A DNA stretch of 64,000 nucleotides from Spongiibacter sp. IMCC21906. Lineage in GTDB: Bacteria > Pseudomonadota > Gammaproteobacteria > Pseudomonadales > Spongiibacteraceae. Made by a program: the position numbers and the translations under genes. Location of the stretch: NCBI RefSeq assembly GCF_001010805.1, contig NZ_CP011477.1:3280501-3344500 (forward strand), given 5' to 3'. The notes under the pieces are model-generated. The model was not told the origin of the DNA, did not search any database, and saw only the letters and a program-made list of their open reading frames with translations. Below, piece after piece: positions 33,837 through 44,881 of this stretch. Every line of letters starts with the position of its first letter. Position 1 is the first letter of the stretch.

Positions 33837-35247
33837 ACTTTACAAGGCTTCCTTTGTTCAAAAACTGTATTGCCGCTTCCAGCACAACATCTCTTTCCAA
33901 TTTCAGTTGTTTAGTATGAGTTGTAATTTCCAAAATGGGTTGTACACCTCTACCTTCCAAACGCTCATTGTGGCTACCTATTGCAATATGGTTGGAAATA
34001 CCGAAAAACCAACCATTTGGTAAACTTCTAACCATAACGGGCGAATATATTCCGGCAGACGTTTGGCCGATTAACATAGCCCCAGAGGCCTTAAGGCCAT
34101 ATGCTAGATGTTCCGCAGCGCTTCCAGTTCTTGGACCAAGCAAGACAATAATATTATTAAATCGATGAGAAAAAGTTTCGCTTACCTTCTCGAAACGTTG
34201 ATAAATAAAGAAATCTCCTCCTTCTGCACGATAAAATAATGACGGCTGCTCAAAACTCTCAGGATAAAGAAAACGCCCAATGACCTCTGAAAAAAGTAGG
34301 GAACCGCCTTCATTCAATCGTAAATCTACAATAATCGAATCACTATGTCGTGATAACTTAGCCGCTTTCTGCAATATGTTTTGCAAAACGGACATCGAGT
34401 CATTGCCATAAGCATCTCCCTGACGAAACCGTCCCATTTCAATCACACTCAAATAGACATGCCCATATCGGGTCATTCCTAACTTAATGTTCGGCTTTTC
34501 ACTTTCGACATCTATGTAATGTTTTAAGGCCACTTCCAATCTTTCAGGATAATTACGCGGAACTACATGAGCGCGCCTATCTTGCTGAAAGGTAAATATT
34601 CGTTCAAGCTCTGAGCTCATCAAAAAAGCATGTCCATCCCCCAGTTCGACAAGAAACTCCTTGATCGTATCAAAAAGAATATTCTCCGTAGTTTTGTCGT
34701 CTATTAGACTCATTACCAAATCAAGCTCTACAAGCCGGTTGACGTACTTTTTATATATGCTCTCCAAATTCTCTTGCTTAGCATCAAACAACGCACTTCG
34801 CTCTCGCACTGTCTCCCATAACACTACAAATTGACTGAGCGCAGTATCCACCAGCGATACGTTACAATATCCAGGTAAACTATCCACTCTAACTAGTTCA
34901 ATAAAATGGGAATCTTGAGGACGGCGTATTTTAAGTACATTCTCAGTGATAGGATGAAGTTCAGCCCAATCATTAACCGAAGTGTTAGAAAGGTAGCCCG
35001 TTTGAGGTAGATAACCTGCAGCCGCAACAAAACAGGAAGACTGGGTAAACTGGTAGCGAGTAAAGATACCGTTTTCGACTACTAGATAAAAACCGTAGCC
35101 TTCAGCGCTCCAAATGCCATCATATTTTAGTACGGGGCCATCGCGAAAAGGTAGTACACAGCTTACACAGCTAAACACTACAAAACTTGCCAGTATCATT
35201 ACCTTGATGAGAACTAATGTCCTTGAAATGCTTAGCTTACCTGGCAT
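33835..35247 (-). CDS. S41-family peptidase-like lipoprotein
   Basis: 470 residues. A hydrophobic N-terminus (11-25) ends in VFSC27 or CVSC30, suggesting a lipoprotein. An N-terminal beta-rich region of about 120 residues precedes a helical segment (about 145-205) and a tail-specific-protease core (about 250-450): SIIVDLRLNEGG, then GPRTGSAAEHLAYGLK with the Ser of GSAAE as likely nucleophile, and LIGQTSAGIYSP. No PDZ domain was recognised, unlike Prc/CtpA. Substrate unknown. The gene stands alone and its composition looks AT-rich compared with the pnp region next to it. Confidence 0.8.
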   Translation of the reverse strand: MPGKLSISRTLVLIKVMILASFVVFSCVSCVLPFRDGPVLKYDGIWSAEGYGFYLVVENGIFTRYQFTQSSCFVAAAGYLPQTGYLSNTSVNDWAELHPITENVLKIRRPQDSHFIELVRVDSLPGYCNVSLVDTALSQFVVLWETVRERSALFDAKQENLESIYKKYVNRLVELDLVMSLIDDKTTENILFDTIKEFLVELGDGHAFLMSSELERIFTFQQDRRAHVVPRNYPERLEVALKHYIDVESEKPNIKLGMTRYGHVYLSVIEMGRFRQGDAYGNDSMSVLQNILQKAAKLSRHSDSIIVDLRLNEGGSLLFSEVIGRFLYPESFEQPSLFYRAEGGDFFIYQRFEKVSETFSHRFNNIIVLLGPRTGSAAEHLAYGLKASGAMLIGQTSAGIYSPVMVRSLPNGWFFGISNHIAIGSHNERLEGRGVQPILEITTHTKQLKLERDVVLEAAIQFLNKGSLVK

Positions 35248-35397
35248 GCTACTCTTTTCAAATTAGGCCTATTTTCTTGATTAATGCCGATGCAGCACTA
35301 ATCAGTAGTCAAATACTAACCGTATACAGGTAAAAGATATAGAACTAACACCGACCGCTAATTTTTTATAGTTGAATAAAAATCCACAGCTCTATAA

Positions 35398-35431
35398 AAC
35401 AAAAAACCCCGCAAATGCGGGGTTTTTTGTT
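35398..35431 (-). terminator. Intrinsic terminator of rpsO-pnp
   Basis: Arms 35398-35413 and 35416-35431 form a perfect 16-bp stem, GC-rich at the tip with A/T tracts at the base, 20 bp after the pnp stop. The shape would also work on the plus strand. Confidence 0.92.
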
Positions 35432-35451
35432 CAAACATTAGAAGGGCTAAA

Positions 35452-37575
35452 TTACTCAGCGCCTTCCTCAGTTGAAGCGGGTGCATCTTCAGCTTTCACT
35501 TCTTTCATTGAAAGTTTGATACGGCCACGCTGATCTACATCCAGCACTTTAACCTGCACATCCTGACCTTCTTTGAGGTAGTCGCTGACATTTTCAACGC
35601 GCTCATCAGAGATTTGGGAGATATGCACCAGACCATCTTTGCCAGGCAAAATGGTAACAAAGGCACCAAAATCTACAATACGAGCCACTTTACCCGTGTA
35701 GGTTGCGCCAATTTCAGCCTCGGCAGTAATCGCCAAAATACGATCAACAGCTGCATCCCGAGAAGCAGAATCTGCACCGTAAACCCGAACCGTGCCATCG
35801 TCTTCGATATCGATCTGGGCTTCAGTTTCTTCACAGATAGCGCGAATCGTTGCACCGCCTTTACCAATGATGTCACGGATTTTGTCAGAATCGACTTTCA
35901 TCACGTGCATGCTCGGTGCGTTTTCAGAAACGTCCTGACGAGAAATCGACAGTACTTGGTTCATCTGACCCAGAATATGCAAACGGGCTTGTTGAGCCTG
36001 ATCCAGCGCAATTTCCATGATCTTCTGAGTAATGCCTTCAATCTTGATATCCATCTGCAAAGCAGTGATACCGTCGGCCGTACCGGCAACTTTAAAGTCC
36101 ATGTCGCCCAGGTGGTCTTCGTCACCCAAGATGTCGGTCAAAACGGCGAAACGCTCGCCTTCCTTAACCAGACCCATGGCGATACCCGCAACAGGCGCTT
36201 TCAACGGTACACCCGCATCCATCAACGACAGGCTGCCCACGCAGACTGAGGCCATAGAGCTAGAACCATTAGATTCCGTAATTTCAGAGACCACACGAAT
36301 GGTGTACGGAAATTCTTCAGCAGAAGGCAGCACTGCTTCAAGACTACGGCGTGCCAAACGGCCGTGACCGATTTCACGACGACCAGTGCCGCCCATACGA
36401 CCACACTCGCCTACAGAGTAGGGAGGGAAGTTGTAGTGCAGCATGAAGTTGTCTTTGAAGTCGCCAGATAACGCATCGATGAATTGTGCGTCGCGGCTTG
36501 TGCCTAGTGTAGCAACACCGATGGCCTGAGTTTCACCACGGGTGAACAACGCTGAACCGTGAGACTTATTCAGTACACCGACTTCAACATTGATCGGGCG
36601 CACTGTGCGGCTATCACGGCCATCAATACGGGGCTCACCATTGATAATGCGCTGACGCACAATTTGCTTTTCAAGCTTAGCGAACACAGCTTTTACATCT
36701 TCTGCTGTGTACTGGGCTTCTTCACCCGAAGCTAATTGCTCAACGGCTTGATCGCGCAGCGCGCCGACTTTTGCGTAACGCTCCATTTTATCGGTAACGC
36801 GGTAAGCTTCACCCAAGCCGGCTTTAAAACCGTCGGCAACGGCACCTAGCAAAGCGGTATCTTCTTGCTCTGGCTGCCAGTCCCAAGAAGGTTTGGCGGC
36901 TTCTGCAGCTAACTCTTTAATGACCTGAACCGCTGTTTGCATTTCTTGGTGAGCATAAAGCACGGCACCCAGCATTTGATCTTCGCTTAGCTGCTGAGCT
37001 TCTGATTCAACCATTAGCACCGCATCTTGCGTACCGGCAACAACCATATCCAGCAAGCCATCTTTAAGCTGGCTATGACTAGGGTTAAGGATGTAGCCAT
37101 CTTCGGCTGTAAAGCCAACCCGTGCTGCACCGACAGGGCCACTGAAAGGCACGCCAGAAACGGCCAGTGCCGCAGACGTGCCAATTAATGCGGCGATATC
37201 AGGATCGTTTTCTTTGTCTGCCGACATCACAGTACAAACGACTTGGACTTCGTTCAGAAAACCTTTAGGAAACAACGGCCGAATTGGACGGTCGATCAGG
37301 CGTGAAGTCAGTGTTTCTTTCTCAGAAGGACGACCTTCACGCTTAAAGAAACTGCCGGGGATTTTGCCTACCGCATAAGTACGCTCTTGGTAGTGAACCG
37401 ACAGCGGAAAGAAGTCCTGACCAGGCTTGGCTGATTTAGATGCAACAACAGTACAAAGAACTTGAGTTTTATCGATAGTAACCAATACAGCGCCGCTGGC
37501 CTGACGGGCAATACGGCCGGTTTCCAGAGTGACAGTTTGGCTGCCCCACTGGAATGTTTTAGTAACGGGATTCAC
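35452..37575 (-). CDS. pnp: Polyribonucleotide nucleotidyltransferase (PNPase)
   Basis: 707 residues (E. coli 711). Phosphorolytic 3'-5' exoribonuclease of the degradosome. Two RNase PH domains (about 1-220 and 310-540) with [16 protein letters not shown] and [14 protein letters not shown], then a KH domain ([20 protein letters not shown]) and S1 domain ([20 protein letters not shown]). GTG start at 37575 with GAGGAAA about eight bases upstream. It follows rpsO as in E. coli. Confidence 0.97.
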   Translation of the reverse strand: MNPVTKTFQWGSQTVTLETGRIARQASGAVLVTIDKTQVLCTVVASKSAKPGQDFFPLSVHYQERTYAVGKIPGSFFKREGRPSEKETLTSRLIDRPIRPLFPKGFLNEVQVVCTVMSADKENDPDIAALIGTSAALAVSGVPFSGPVGAARVGFTAEDGYILNPSHSQLKDGLLDMVVAGTQDAVLMVESEAQQLSEDQMLGAVLYAHQEMQTAVQVIKELAAEAAKPSWDWQPEQEDTALLGAVADGFKAGLGEAYRVTDKMERYAKVGALRDQAVEQLASGEEAQYTAEDVKAVFAKLEKQIVRQRIINGEPRIDGRDSRTVRPINVEVGVLNKSHGSALFTRGETQAIGVATLGTSRDAQFIDALSGDFKDNFMLHYNFPPYSVGECGRMGGTGRREIGHGRLARRSLEAVLPSAEEFPYTIRVVSEITESNGSSSMASVCVGSLSLMDAGVPLKAPVAGIAMGLVKEGERFAVLTDILGDEDHLGDMDFKVAGTADGITALQMDIKIEGITQKIMEIALDQAQQARLHILGQMNQVLSISRQDVSENAPSMHVMKVDSDKIRDIIGKGGATIRAICEETEAQIDIEDDGTVRVYGADSASRDAAVDRILAITAEAEIGATYTGKVARIVDFGAFVTILPGKDGLVHISQISDERVENVSDYLKEGQDVQVKVLDVDQRGRIKLSMKEVKAEDAPASTEEGAE

Positions 37576-37611
37576 GAATGATTTCCTCCCTTTATAGGAT
37601 TTAAAAAGTAT

Positions 37612-37634
37612 GAAGGGGCCGCCAGGACCCCCTC
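37612..37634 (-). terminator. Hairpin between rpsO and pnp
   Basis: Short GC arms (AGGGG/CCCCT, loop 10) followed at a distance by a T-rich stretch on the minus strand. In E. coli the same gap holds an rpsO terminator and an RNase III site controlling pnp; a similar role is inferred here. Confidence 0.4.
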
Positions 37635-37647
37635 ACTTATTCTTGTT

Positions 37648-37917
37648 TTAGCGACGTAGACCGAGACGCTTAATCAAATTGGTGTAGCGATCTTGGTTTT
37701 TACGTTTTAAGTAATCCAGCAGTTTGCGGCGCTGGTTTACCATGCGGATCAGGCCGCGGCGGGAATGGTGGTCTTTCTTATTCCCTTCGAAGTGACCTTG
37801 CAACTTGTTGATGTTGACGGTCAGTAGAGCGACTTGTACTTCTGGAGAACCGGTGTCGCCCTCGGCAGTTTGATACTCTTTTACAACTTCAGCTTTCTCA
37901 ACAGCAGATAATGCCAT
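37648..37917 (-). CDS. rpsO: 30S ribosomal protein S15
   Basis: 89 residues, the usual length. The conserved [20 protein letters not shown] and [19 protein letters not shown] segments bind 16S rRNA and make bridge B4. GAGGAAA precedes the ATG. The 152-bp leader toward truB could carry the autogenous control site known for S15, but I could not assign the fold. Confidence 0.97.
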   Translation of the reverse strand: MALSAVEKAEVVKEYQTAEGDTGSPEVQVALLTVNINKLQGHFEGNKKDHHSRRGLIRMVNQRRKLLDYLKRKNQDRYTNLIKRLGLRR

Positions 37918-38069
37918 GACTATTTCCTCATTAGGGATATGCAGTTATTAAACGAGCCTGACCGTGCATATCTACAGACAGGTTCGGAGCTTAATCGGGG
38001 TAATATGCCAAAACGCCAAGCTCAAACAACTTCCTACACACAACGCATAGAAAATGTGGCCGCGAATTA

Positions 38070-38996
38070 TCACATATTTGCAATCAAACGACGAGGTTTT
38101 ACGCGACCATCGTCTAAAATTTCTCCAATTCCCATAAATTGGCCGTGTTCATCAAATAAAGTCACCGTTCCCTCGGTAGGCGCGTTGGCCACAAATACCG
38201 CTTGACCTAAGCGGAGGTAATACGCGCAAGACTCGACAAGGTGCAGCGCAGGAATATGCTCAAGGGCGCGCTCGACAGGAATCAACAAGGCATCTAAACC
38301 GTCAAAATCTTCCACATCGCGCAACGCCTGTAAGGTGTCCATGGTGACAGTCCCAGACTCGTCAAAGGGCCCCGCTTTAATTCGGTGCAGCTCGGCAACA
38401 TGACCACCGCAAGCAAACACCTCTCCCAGATCCACCGCTAAGGAGCGAATATACGTGCCTTTGCTGCAATGCACCTCGACGACGGCTTCAGCCAGGGCAC
38501 CGGGCCGAAACGATTCAAGCTCAAAACGGCGAATCGTCACAGGGCGAGGTGCCCGCTCAACCTCAATACCCTTGCGGGCCAGCTCGTACAAGGGGCGACC
38601 ATCTTTTTTGAGTGCCGAGTACATGGGGGGCACTTGTTCAATATCGCCACGAAAAGTATCGATAGCTGCTTCAAGTGCCTCTTTCGTCAGTTGTGAGGCA
38701 TCAGCCTCACTCACCACCTCACCATCGGCATCGGCAGTGTCGGTGTTTTGACCAAAGATAAACCGGCTGCGATAAGCCTTATCGGCATCGAGAAGAAATT
38801 GGGAAAATTTGGTAGCTTCGCCAAAACAGACGGGCAAAACACCCGTGGCCAAAGGATCAAGAGCGCCGGTATGCCCCGCCTTGGCGGCATTATAAATGGC
38901 ACGACAAACCACCATGGCCGAATTAGAGGTTCGGCCAGCGGGTTTGTTTAATAAAAGAATGCCGCTGATATCGCGGCCTTTGCGTCGCCGTCCCAC
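38070..38996 (-). CDS. truB: tRNA pseudouridine(55) synthase
   Basis: 308 residues. Forms pseudouridine 55 in the T loop of tRNAs. The catalytic Asp lies in AGHTGALDPLATGVLP, and SKGTYIRSLAVDLGE and the C-terminal PUA-like domain are present. GTG start at 38996, six bases after the rbfA stop, within the nusA-infB-rbfA-truB-rpsO-pnp operon. Confidence 0.96.
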   Translation of the reverse strand: MGRRRKGRDISGILLLNKPAGRTSNSAMVVCRAIYNAAKAGHTGALDPLATGVLPVCFGEATKFSQFLLDADKAYRSRFIFGQNTDTADADGEVVSEADASQLTKEALEAAIDTFRGDIEQVPPMYSALKKDGRPLYELARKGIEVERAPRPVTIRRFELESFRPGALAEAVVEVHCSKGTYIRSLAVDLGEVFACGGHVAELHRIKAGPFDESGTVTMDTLQALRDVEDFDGLDALLIPVERALEHIPALHLVESCAYYLRLGQAVFVANAPTEGTVTLFDEHGQFMGIGEILDDGRVKPRRLIANM

Positions 38997-39002
38997 TAAC
39001 CT

Positions 39003-39383
39003 TTACTCGTCGTCTTGTTGACGACTACGGTCAGACTCAACAGCATCTTGAATAAGCTTGCTCAGACGTTGACCACGATCAATGCTGCTATCGTAGTAAA
39101 AACGCAATTGCGGAGTGGTTCGTGCATTATTGGACTTAGCCACTTTGCTGCGTAAAAACCCGGCGGCCTTGTTCAGTACCGCCAGGGATTCTTTCGCTTC
39201 TTCGGCGCTATCCTTACCCATTACCGTGACATACACCTTGGCATGACTGAGGTCGCGACTGACTTCTGCGTCAGTCACGCTCACCATGCCCACGCGCGGG
39301 TCTCTGATCTGGAGCTGGATTAAGCTTCCCAGCTCTCGCTTCAGAAAATCGGCAATCCGGTCCGTACGGCTAAACTCTTTCAC
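39003..39383 (-). CDS. rbfA: Ribosome-binding factor A
   Basis: 126 residues with a KH-like fold; matures the 16S rRNA 5' end in cold-sensitive 30S assembly. Family motifs FSRTDRIADFLKRELG and RDPRVGMVSVTDAEVSRDL are visible, and the tail is acidic. GTG start at 39383, 16 bp after infB. Confidence 0.95.
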   Translation of the reverse strand: MKEFSRTDRIADFLKRELGSLIQLQIRDPRVGMVSVTDAEVSRDLSHAKVYVTVMGKDSAEEAKESLAVLNKAAGFLRSKVAKSNNARTTPQLRFYYDSSIDRGQRLSKLIQDAVESDRSRQQDDE

Positions 39384-39399
39384 ACACTCAACTCACGGT

Positions 39400-42192
39400 T
39401 CACAGGGTACGGGCGAATTCTTTAACATCAAAGACTTCGATCTTGTCGCCGGGGCGAACATCTTTGTAGTTCTTCACGCCGATACCGCACTCAAGGCCGT
39501 TTTTCACCTCGTTGGCGTCATCTTTAAAGCGACGCAGAGATTCCAGCTCGCCTTCGTAAATAACCACGTCTTCCCGCAGAACCCGGATAGGCTTGCTGCG
39601 ATGTACGGTACCTTCCACCACCATACAACCGGCAATATCGCCAAATTTTGGTGAACGGAACACGTCTCGAACCTCGGCCACACCCAGAATTTCTTCGCGC
39701 TTTTCTGGACTCAGCATGCCACTCAAGGCCGCTCTCACGTCGTCAATCACGTCATAGATAACGCTGTAATAACGCAGATCGACACCTTCGGCTTCAGCCA
39801 GTTTTCTAGCACTACCGTCGGCACGCACATTGAAACCAAACATGACCGCACCTGCTGTCAGCGCCAAGTTCACGTCCGTTTCAGTAATACCACCCACACC
39901 GCCAGAAACAATGTTCACGTTGACTTCGTCATTACCAATTTCACGCAACGATGACTGAATCGCTTCCAAAGAACCACGCACATCGGCCTTCACAACCACA
40001 TTCAATGTTTTGCGTTCAGCTGACTCCATGCTTTCAAACATGCGATCCAGCTTAGCTGCTTGCTGACGCTTAATGCGAAGATCACGCTCACGCACCTGAC
40101 GGAAGTCAGCCACTTCGCGGGCCTTCTTGTCATTTTCGACAACAACAAAACTATCACCCGCTTCTGGCGTACCATCCAAGCCCAGAATTTCTACCGGGAT
40201 AGACGGACCAGCTTCTTTCACTGGCTTACCATTTTCGTCCAGCATTGCCCGAACACGACCGTAACACTGGCCAGCCAGAACCGTATCGCCTTGTCTCAAG
40301 GTACCGTTCTGTACCAATACAGAGGCAACCGCGCCGCGACCTTTATCCAAGCGCGACTCAATAACCAGGCCTTGCGCTGACACATCCGCCGCCGCTTTAA
40401 GTTCAAGCAGTTCAGCTTGCAACAACAGGGCGTCCAACAATTCGTCAATGCCCTGACCACTGTGCGCCGACACATACACAAACTGAGTATCGCCGCCCCA
40501 CTCTTCAGAGATGACATCTTTAGTAGAAAGCTCATTTTTAACCCGCTCAGGGTCTGCGCCTTCCTTATCCATTTTGTTCACCGCCACCACGAGGGGCACA
40601 CCGGCCGCTCGAGCGTGGGTGATCGCCTCTTCGGTTTGCGGCATTACGCCGTCATCCGCAGCAACAACCAAAATAACGATATCGGTAGACTTGGCACCTC
40701 GAGCACGCATGGCAGTAAACGCAGCGTGACCCGGTGTATCCAAGAAAGTAATCATGCCGTGGCCGGTTTCTACATGGTAGGCACCGATATGCTGAGTGAT
40801 ACCACCCGCTTCACCGCTGGCCACCTTGGTTTTACGGATATGATCCAACAGCGAGGTTTTACCATGGTCAACGTGGCCCATTACCGTTACTACAGGCGCA
40901 CGATTCATTTCTGTACCGCCACCACGAGATACCAACTCTTCTTCCAAGGCTTCTTCAACGGCAGTTTCAGATACCAGTTTTACCTTGTGGCCCATTTCCT
41001 CAACAACCAACTGACCGGTTTCCTGATCAATCGCTTGGTTGATAGTCACCATCATGCCCATTTTGAACATTTCTTTAATGACTTCTGCAGCCTTCACCTT
41101 CATCTGCTGAGCAAGCTCGGCAGCATTAGTGGTTTCCGGAATGGATACTTCGTAAACAATTTTTTCTGTTGGCGCCTGAAAAGCATGACGCTGAGCGTCA
41201 TCTGGCAACTTCAGGGTCTTCTTCTTACGACGACCACCAAACTTACCGGTGCTTTGATCATCCGCTTTCTTCAAACGGCCCTTACCTTTACGACGCGGGC
41301 GATCATCATTATCTTGCTCAGTCGGAGCCGCACGACGGTGATGGCGAGGTGCCGGACCGCTAGTGCTTTCTTCATCTTTGGCTTTTTTCTTAGCCTTGCG
41401 CTGCTCTTCTTCACGGCGCTTCTCTTCTAGCACTGCCGCGCGACGCTCTTTCTCTTTTTCCTCTTCGTCTTTGCGACGCAAAATGGCCCGCTGACGAAGA
41501 ATTTCTGGATCGATATTCGCAGGATCTTCTTCTACTGCTTTTTGCTCCTGCTTTGCAGAAGGTTCTTCAGCCGCCGCTGGCTTTTCTTCGGCAACCTCAG
41601 CTTCAGGTTTTGGCTCGGCCTCAACCTCTGCTTTCACTTCAGGTGTAGTGTCTTCCACAACGGGCTCAGCCGCTTTGGGCTCTGGCTCTGCAGGCGCAGC
41701 TTCAGGTTCTGCAGCTTGAGGCTCTGGCTCAGCAGCAACTTCTTTTTCTGCGGGCTCTGCCTCTGCCGTCACAGTCGTTGTTTCTTCTACGCCAGGTGCC
41801 GTTTCTTGAGGCGTTGTTTCTTCTGACGCCACCACTTTTTCAGCGACGTCCTCAGCAGCCACTTGCTCTTCGGCCTGAACCTCTAAATCAGAAGCATCGC
41901 GCTTAACGTAAGTGCGCTTTTTACGCACTTCGATATTGACGGTCTTTTTACCTGCACCACTACCTGTTTTCAGGGTGCTCAACGTCTTCCGCTTGAGGGT
42001 GATTTTACGGGGGCCCTCAGCAGATTCGCCATGACTGCGCTTTAAAAAAGTCAGCAAGGTTTGCTTGTCTACATCAGACACCGCCTGATCAGCCGAACTG
42101 TGCGACAGACCCGCTTCTTTCATTTGCCGTAACAGTCGCTCCACAGGTGCGCCGACGACTTCGGCGAGCTGGCTCACGGTAACTTCAGCCAT
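39400..42192 (-). CDS. infB: Translation initiation factor IF-2
   Basis: 930 residues (E. coli 890). The N-terminal IF2 domain is followed by a long low-complexity Ala/Glu/Pro region (about 120-230, many AEPEP-type repeats) and a Lys/Arg/Glu-rich helix. The GTPase domain has G1 [12 protein letters not shown]3 DTPGHAAF and G4 NKMDKE. Domains II, III and the fMet-tRNA-binding C-terminal domain follow. It delivers initiator tRNA to the 30S subunit. The low-complexity linker is the variable part of the family and explains several long shadow frames on the plus strand. Confidence 0.97.
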   Translation of the reverse strand: MAEVTVSQLAEVVGAPVERLLRQMKEAGLSHSSADQAVSDVDKQTLLTFLKRSHGESAEGPRKITLKRKTLSTLKTGSGAGKKTVNIEVRKKRTYVKRDASDLEVQAEEQVAAEDVAEKVVASEETTPQETAPGVEETTTVTAEAEPAEKEVAAEPEPQAAEPEAAPAEPEPKAAEPVVEDTTPEVKAEVEAEPKPEAEVAEEKPAAAEEPSAKQEQKAVEEDPANIDPEILRQRAILRRKDEEEKEKERRAAVLEEKRREEEQRKAKKKAKDEESTSGPAPRHHRRAAPTEQDNDDRPRRKGKGRLKKADDQSTGKFGGRRKKKTLKLPDDAQRHAFQAPTEKIVYEVSIPETTNAAELAQQMKVKAAEVIKEMFKMGMMVTINQAIDQETGQLVVEEMGHKVKLVSETAVEEALEEELVSRGGGTEMNRAPVVTVMGHVDHGKTSLLDHIRKTKVASGEAGGITQHIGAYHVETGHGMITFLDTPGHAAFTAMRARGAKSTDIVILVVAADDGVMPQTEEAITHARAAGVPLVVAVNKMDKEGADPERVKNELSTKDVISEEWGGDTQFVYVSAHSGQGIDELLDALLLQAELLELKAAADVSAQGLVIESRLDKGRGAVASVLVQNGTLRQGDTVLAGQCYGRVRAMLDENGKPVKEAGPSIPVEILGLDGTPEAGDSFVVVENDKKAREVADFRQVRERDLRIKRQQAAKLDRMFESMESAERKTLNVVVKADVRGSLEAIQSSLREIGNDEVNVNIVSGGVGGITETDVNLALTAGAVMFGFNVRADGSARKLAEAEGVDLRYYSVIYDVIDDVRAALSGMLSPEKREEILGVAEVRDVFRSPKFGDIAGCMVVEGTVHRSKPIRVLREDVVIYEGELESLRRFKDDANEVKNGLECGIGVKNYKDVRPGDKIEVFDVKEFARTL

Positions 42193-42221
42193 TCATCATT
42201 CTCCCTAAACTTAGGACTCGC

Positions 42222-43724
42222 TTATTTTGCAGCTTCGTCTTCATCTGCAAACCACGGGGCACGCGCTGTCATAATCAACTCAGCGGCCCGTTCTTCGGTC
42301 ATTTCTTCGATATCGAGGAGATCCTCGACAGCCTGTTCTGCAAGATCTTCCATGGTCACAATGCCACGGCTAGCCAATACAAAGGCCAAGTGCCGTTCCA
42401 TGCCATCCATAGTCAAGAGATCTTCCGCAGGCTCAGCGCTTTCAAGCTGTTCCTCGCTGGCAATCGCCTGAGTCAGCAGCGCGTCTTTTGCCCGAGCACG
42501 CAGCTCATGGGCAATTTCTTCATCAAATCCGTCAATCGCCATCATTTCTTCAAGGGGCACATAAGCCACCTCTTCAAGCGTGGTAAAGCCTTCATCTACC
42601 AAGACAACAGCAATATCTTCATCAATATCCAAAGCCTCAACAAAACTTCCAACAATTTGCTCAGACTCTTGTTCGTGCTTATCCGCCATTTCATCAATGC
42701 TCATGACATTGATGGTCCAGCCTGTTAATTCGCCAGCCAGGCGGACATTTTGACCCGCGCGGCCAATCGCCTGAGCCAAGTTGTCTTCAGCAACACCAAC
42801 ATCCATCGTGTTGGAGTCTTCATCCACAACAATGGATTCGACCTCAGCTGGAGCCATGGCGTTAATGACCAACTGCGCCGGATTGTCATCCCACAGAATG
42901 ATATCAACGCGCTCGTTACCCAATTCACCGGAAACCGCTTGCACACGAGAACCTCGCATACCGACGCAAGCACCAACCGGATCGATGCGACCGTCATTGG
43001 TTTTGACGGCGATTTTCGCCCGAGAACCAGGGTCACGAGCTGCAGCGCGAATCTCGATAACTTCTTCAGAGACTTCTGGCACTTCTATTTTGAACAGCTC
43101 GATCAACATTTCAGGGCAAGCCCGGCTCAAGAACAGCTGCGGGCCGCGCGCTTCTGGGCGCACATCTTGTAAAATTGCACGCACCCGATCATTGATGCGA
43201 AAGACTTCACGACCCACCAATTCTTCGCGGGGCATTAGCGCTTCAGCGTTGTTACCCAGGTCAACAATAATACTGTCTCGAGTCACCTTTTTAACCGAGC
43301 CACTCAACAACTCGCCAACCCGGCTTTGATATTCTTCTACAACCTGAGCGCGTTCGGCTTCACGTACTTTTTGTACGATAACCTGTTTGGCGGTCTGGGC
43401 AGCAATACGCCCAAAACCAACATTTTCCACTTTTAATTCAAACACATCACCGGCCGCCAAGCTGGTATCGTGCTCGTGGCTTTCTTCAATAGTGAACTGA
43501 GTTCCCAGCAACGCCATTTCATCGTCAGGCATGACTTCCCAGCGGCGAAAGGTTTCGTAGTCACCGGTTTCACGGTCGATTACCACGCGGATTTCAGAAT
43601 CCTCGTCGTAGCGTTTTTTGGTCGCTGTGGCCAGAGCTTGTTCTATCGCCTCGAAAATGATGTTTTTAGACACACCTTTTTCATTGGAAACAGCTTCAAC
43701 CACCAGCAGTATTTCTTTACTCAT
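42222..43724 (-). CDS. nusA: Transcription termination/antitermination factor NusA
   Basis: 500 residues (E. coli 495). N-terminal RNA polymerase-binding domain, S1 domain (about 135-200), KH domains ([19 protein letters not shown] and [19 protein letters not shown]) and two C-terminal acidic repeats with helix-hairpin-helix character, as in gammaproteobacteria. It modulates pausing and termination and is autoregulated in E. coli. Second gene of the rimP operon. Confidence 0.97.
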   Translation of the reverse strand: MSKEILLVVEAVSNEKGVSKNIIFEAIEQALATATKKRYDEDSEIRVVIDRETGDYETFRRWEVMPDDEMALLGTQFTIEESHEHDTSLAAGDVFELKVENVGFGRIAAQTAKQVIVQKVREAERAQVVEEYQSRVGELLSGSVKKVTRDSIIVDLGNNAEALMPREELVGREVFRINDRVRAILQDVRPEARGPQLFLSRACPEMLIELFKIEVPEVSEEVIEIRAAARDPGSRAKIAVKTNDGRIDPVGACVGMRGSRVQAVSGELGNERVDIILWDDNPAQLVINAMAPAEVESIVVDEDSNTMDVGVAEDNLAQAIGRAGQNVRLAGELTGWTINVMSIDEMADKHEQESEQIVGSFVEALDIDEDIAVVLVDEGFTTLEEVAYVPLEEMMAIDGFDEEIAHELRARAKDALLTQAIASEEQLESAEPAEDLLTMDGMERHLAFVLASRGIVTMEDLAEQAVEDLLDIEEMTEERAAELIMTARAPWFADEDEAAK

Positions 43725-43769
43725 CGTCCGCCTCGTTCCGTAGCCGGCTATCTATGTCAAGAAACCCCT

Positions 43770-44225
43770 TTAAAACTGGGGTACGACGTTTGCTTTTTCG
43801 ATTTGATCATGGGGCAAGAGATACTCGTGCTCATCCACCATCAAAACCACATCTTCATCTTCAATGGCCACCAGGCGACCAAGAAATTTACGGCGCCCTT
43901 CAAAGGCGACCCGCAAGCGGACATTGACATTGCTGCCGATATATTCCGCAAATTGTTCTAAGCTATACAGTGGCCGATCCATACCCGGCGACGACACTTC
44001 AAGACTGTATTCACCTGCGATTGGATCTTCTACATCCAAAATACCGCTAAGCTGATGACTCACTTTGGCGCAGTCATCAACCCCAATACCCTGTTCAGCA
44101 TCTATATAGATGCGCACAGTGGAGTGACGCCCTTGGGAGTGATACTCAAGCCCCCATAGCTGGTAGCCCAGCGCTTCAACGCCAGGACGTAACAACGCCT
44201 CTAGTTTGCTGTTTTTACCTGACAA
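43770..44225 (-). CDS. rimP: Ribosome maturation factor RimP
   Basis: About 151 residues; assembles the 30S subunit. [19 protein letters not shown] and [18 protein letters not shown] are family features and the SH3-like C-terminus is complete. The frame is open upstream to a TTG at 44240 and a GTG at 44237. The TTG at 44225 gives the usual N-terminal length and has a G-rich stretch before it, so I prefer it, with moderate certainty. Two terminator-like hairpins lie immediately upstream. Confidence 0.93.
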   Translation of the reverse strand: MSGKNSKLEALLRPGVEALGYQLWGLEYHSQGRHSTVRIYIDAEQGIGVDDCAKVSHQLSGILDVEDPIAGEYSLEVSSPGMDRPLYSLEQFAEYIGSNVNVRLRVAFEGRRKFLGRLVAIEDEDVVLMVDEHEYLLPHDQIEKANVVPQF

Positions 44226-44241
44226 CGCCCTACCCACCAAT

Positions 44242-44262
44242 AAAAAATGGGCCCTAGGCCCA
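44242..44262 (-). terminator. Terminator-like hairpin just before rimP (possible attenuator)
   Basis: TGGGCC-CTA-GGCCCA with a run of six T on the minus strand, ending only about 17 bases before the rimP start. Transcripts arriving from upstream would be terminated or attenuated here. Confidence 0.65.
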
Positions 44263-44300
44263 CTTACGAAATCTCATGCCGCATGCCTTTCAGCGATACG

Positions 44301-44325
44301 AAAAAGCCCCTGCGTAAGGGGCTTT
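44301..44325 (-). terminator. Intrinsic terminator upstream of rimP
   Basis: An eight-base stem AAAGCCCC/GGGGCTTT with a seven-base loop, followed by a T-run on the minus strand. There is no recognisable minus-strand gene immediately upstream for it to serve. Confidence 0.75.
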
Positions 44326-44881
44326 AAAGAAAACTTCAATCCAAGTAAACAAGCGAAGTGCCCTACGCTTCCATCAAGCCGCCATACTGCAACTGGGCTC
44401 GACCTACTCTCAAGAGAGCGGCATTATAGGCCTGAGCCTCCACTGGGTCAAGAAGACACTCGCGTAAACGCCGTATACAACAGCACGTTAGCGCCAACAG
44501 GACGGCAACTCCAACCCCATCCACAGCTAGAGAAATCGCCTTTGCCCTACCCAATTGCTAAGCGCCAGCCAAAACCACCGCGACAAAGACAACACCACGC
44601 TACACTCCTACTAAATATCTAGAATAAGCAACCCAAAATCAGCGCGGCAATTCAACCCAACACTCCCCCGGAAAAACACCAAGCAGCTCAACACGCTCGC
44701 TTGCAAAAATTCCATAAGCACTTGAAAATAAAGATAATTACAAGAACAACTGCACACCAATGCGCGCCGAGAGCGATAGCAACCTCGACAAGCCAAGGCA
44801 ATTCCATGATCATAGCCGTCGCTGCGTGAACGATTCGTTTTTATTCACACAACTCTCACTGCTCTTATCATGGAAGGCAAC
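44326..44881. other. 556-bp region without a recognised gene (rimP / DUF445 divergent gap)
   Basis: No supportable ORF and no tRNA was found on either strand; a T-loop sequence was searched for by eye on the minus strand because metY often precedes rimP. The plus strand from about 44560 is conspicuously rich in A and C. Promoters for the rimP operon and the DUF445 gene should be here. Confidence 0.5.

Noticed and set aside
40417-41430. Long plus-strand ORF (337 codons) opposite infB
   Set aside because: It is a shadow of the IF-2 low-complexity and GTPase regions; no ribosome site, and the translation is His/Phe-rich without any domain.
44363-44554. Short minus-strand ORF upstream of rimP
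   Set aside because: No ribosome site and no family resemblance; it could overlap an untranslated leader.
44330-44880. tRNA-fMet (metY) before rimP
   Set aside because: No T-loop sequence or cloverleaf-forming arms could be found on the minus strand.
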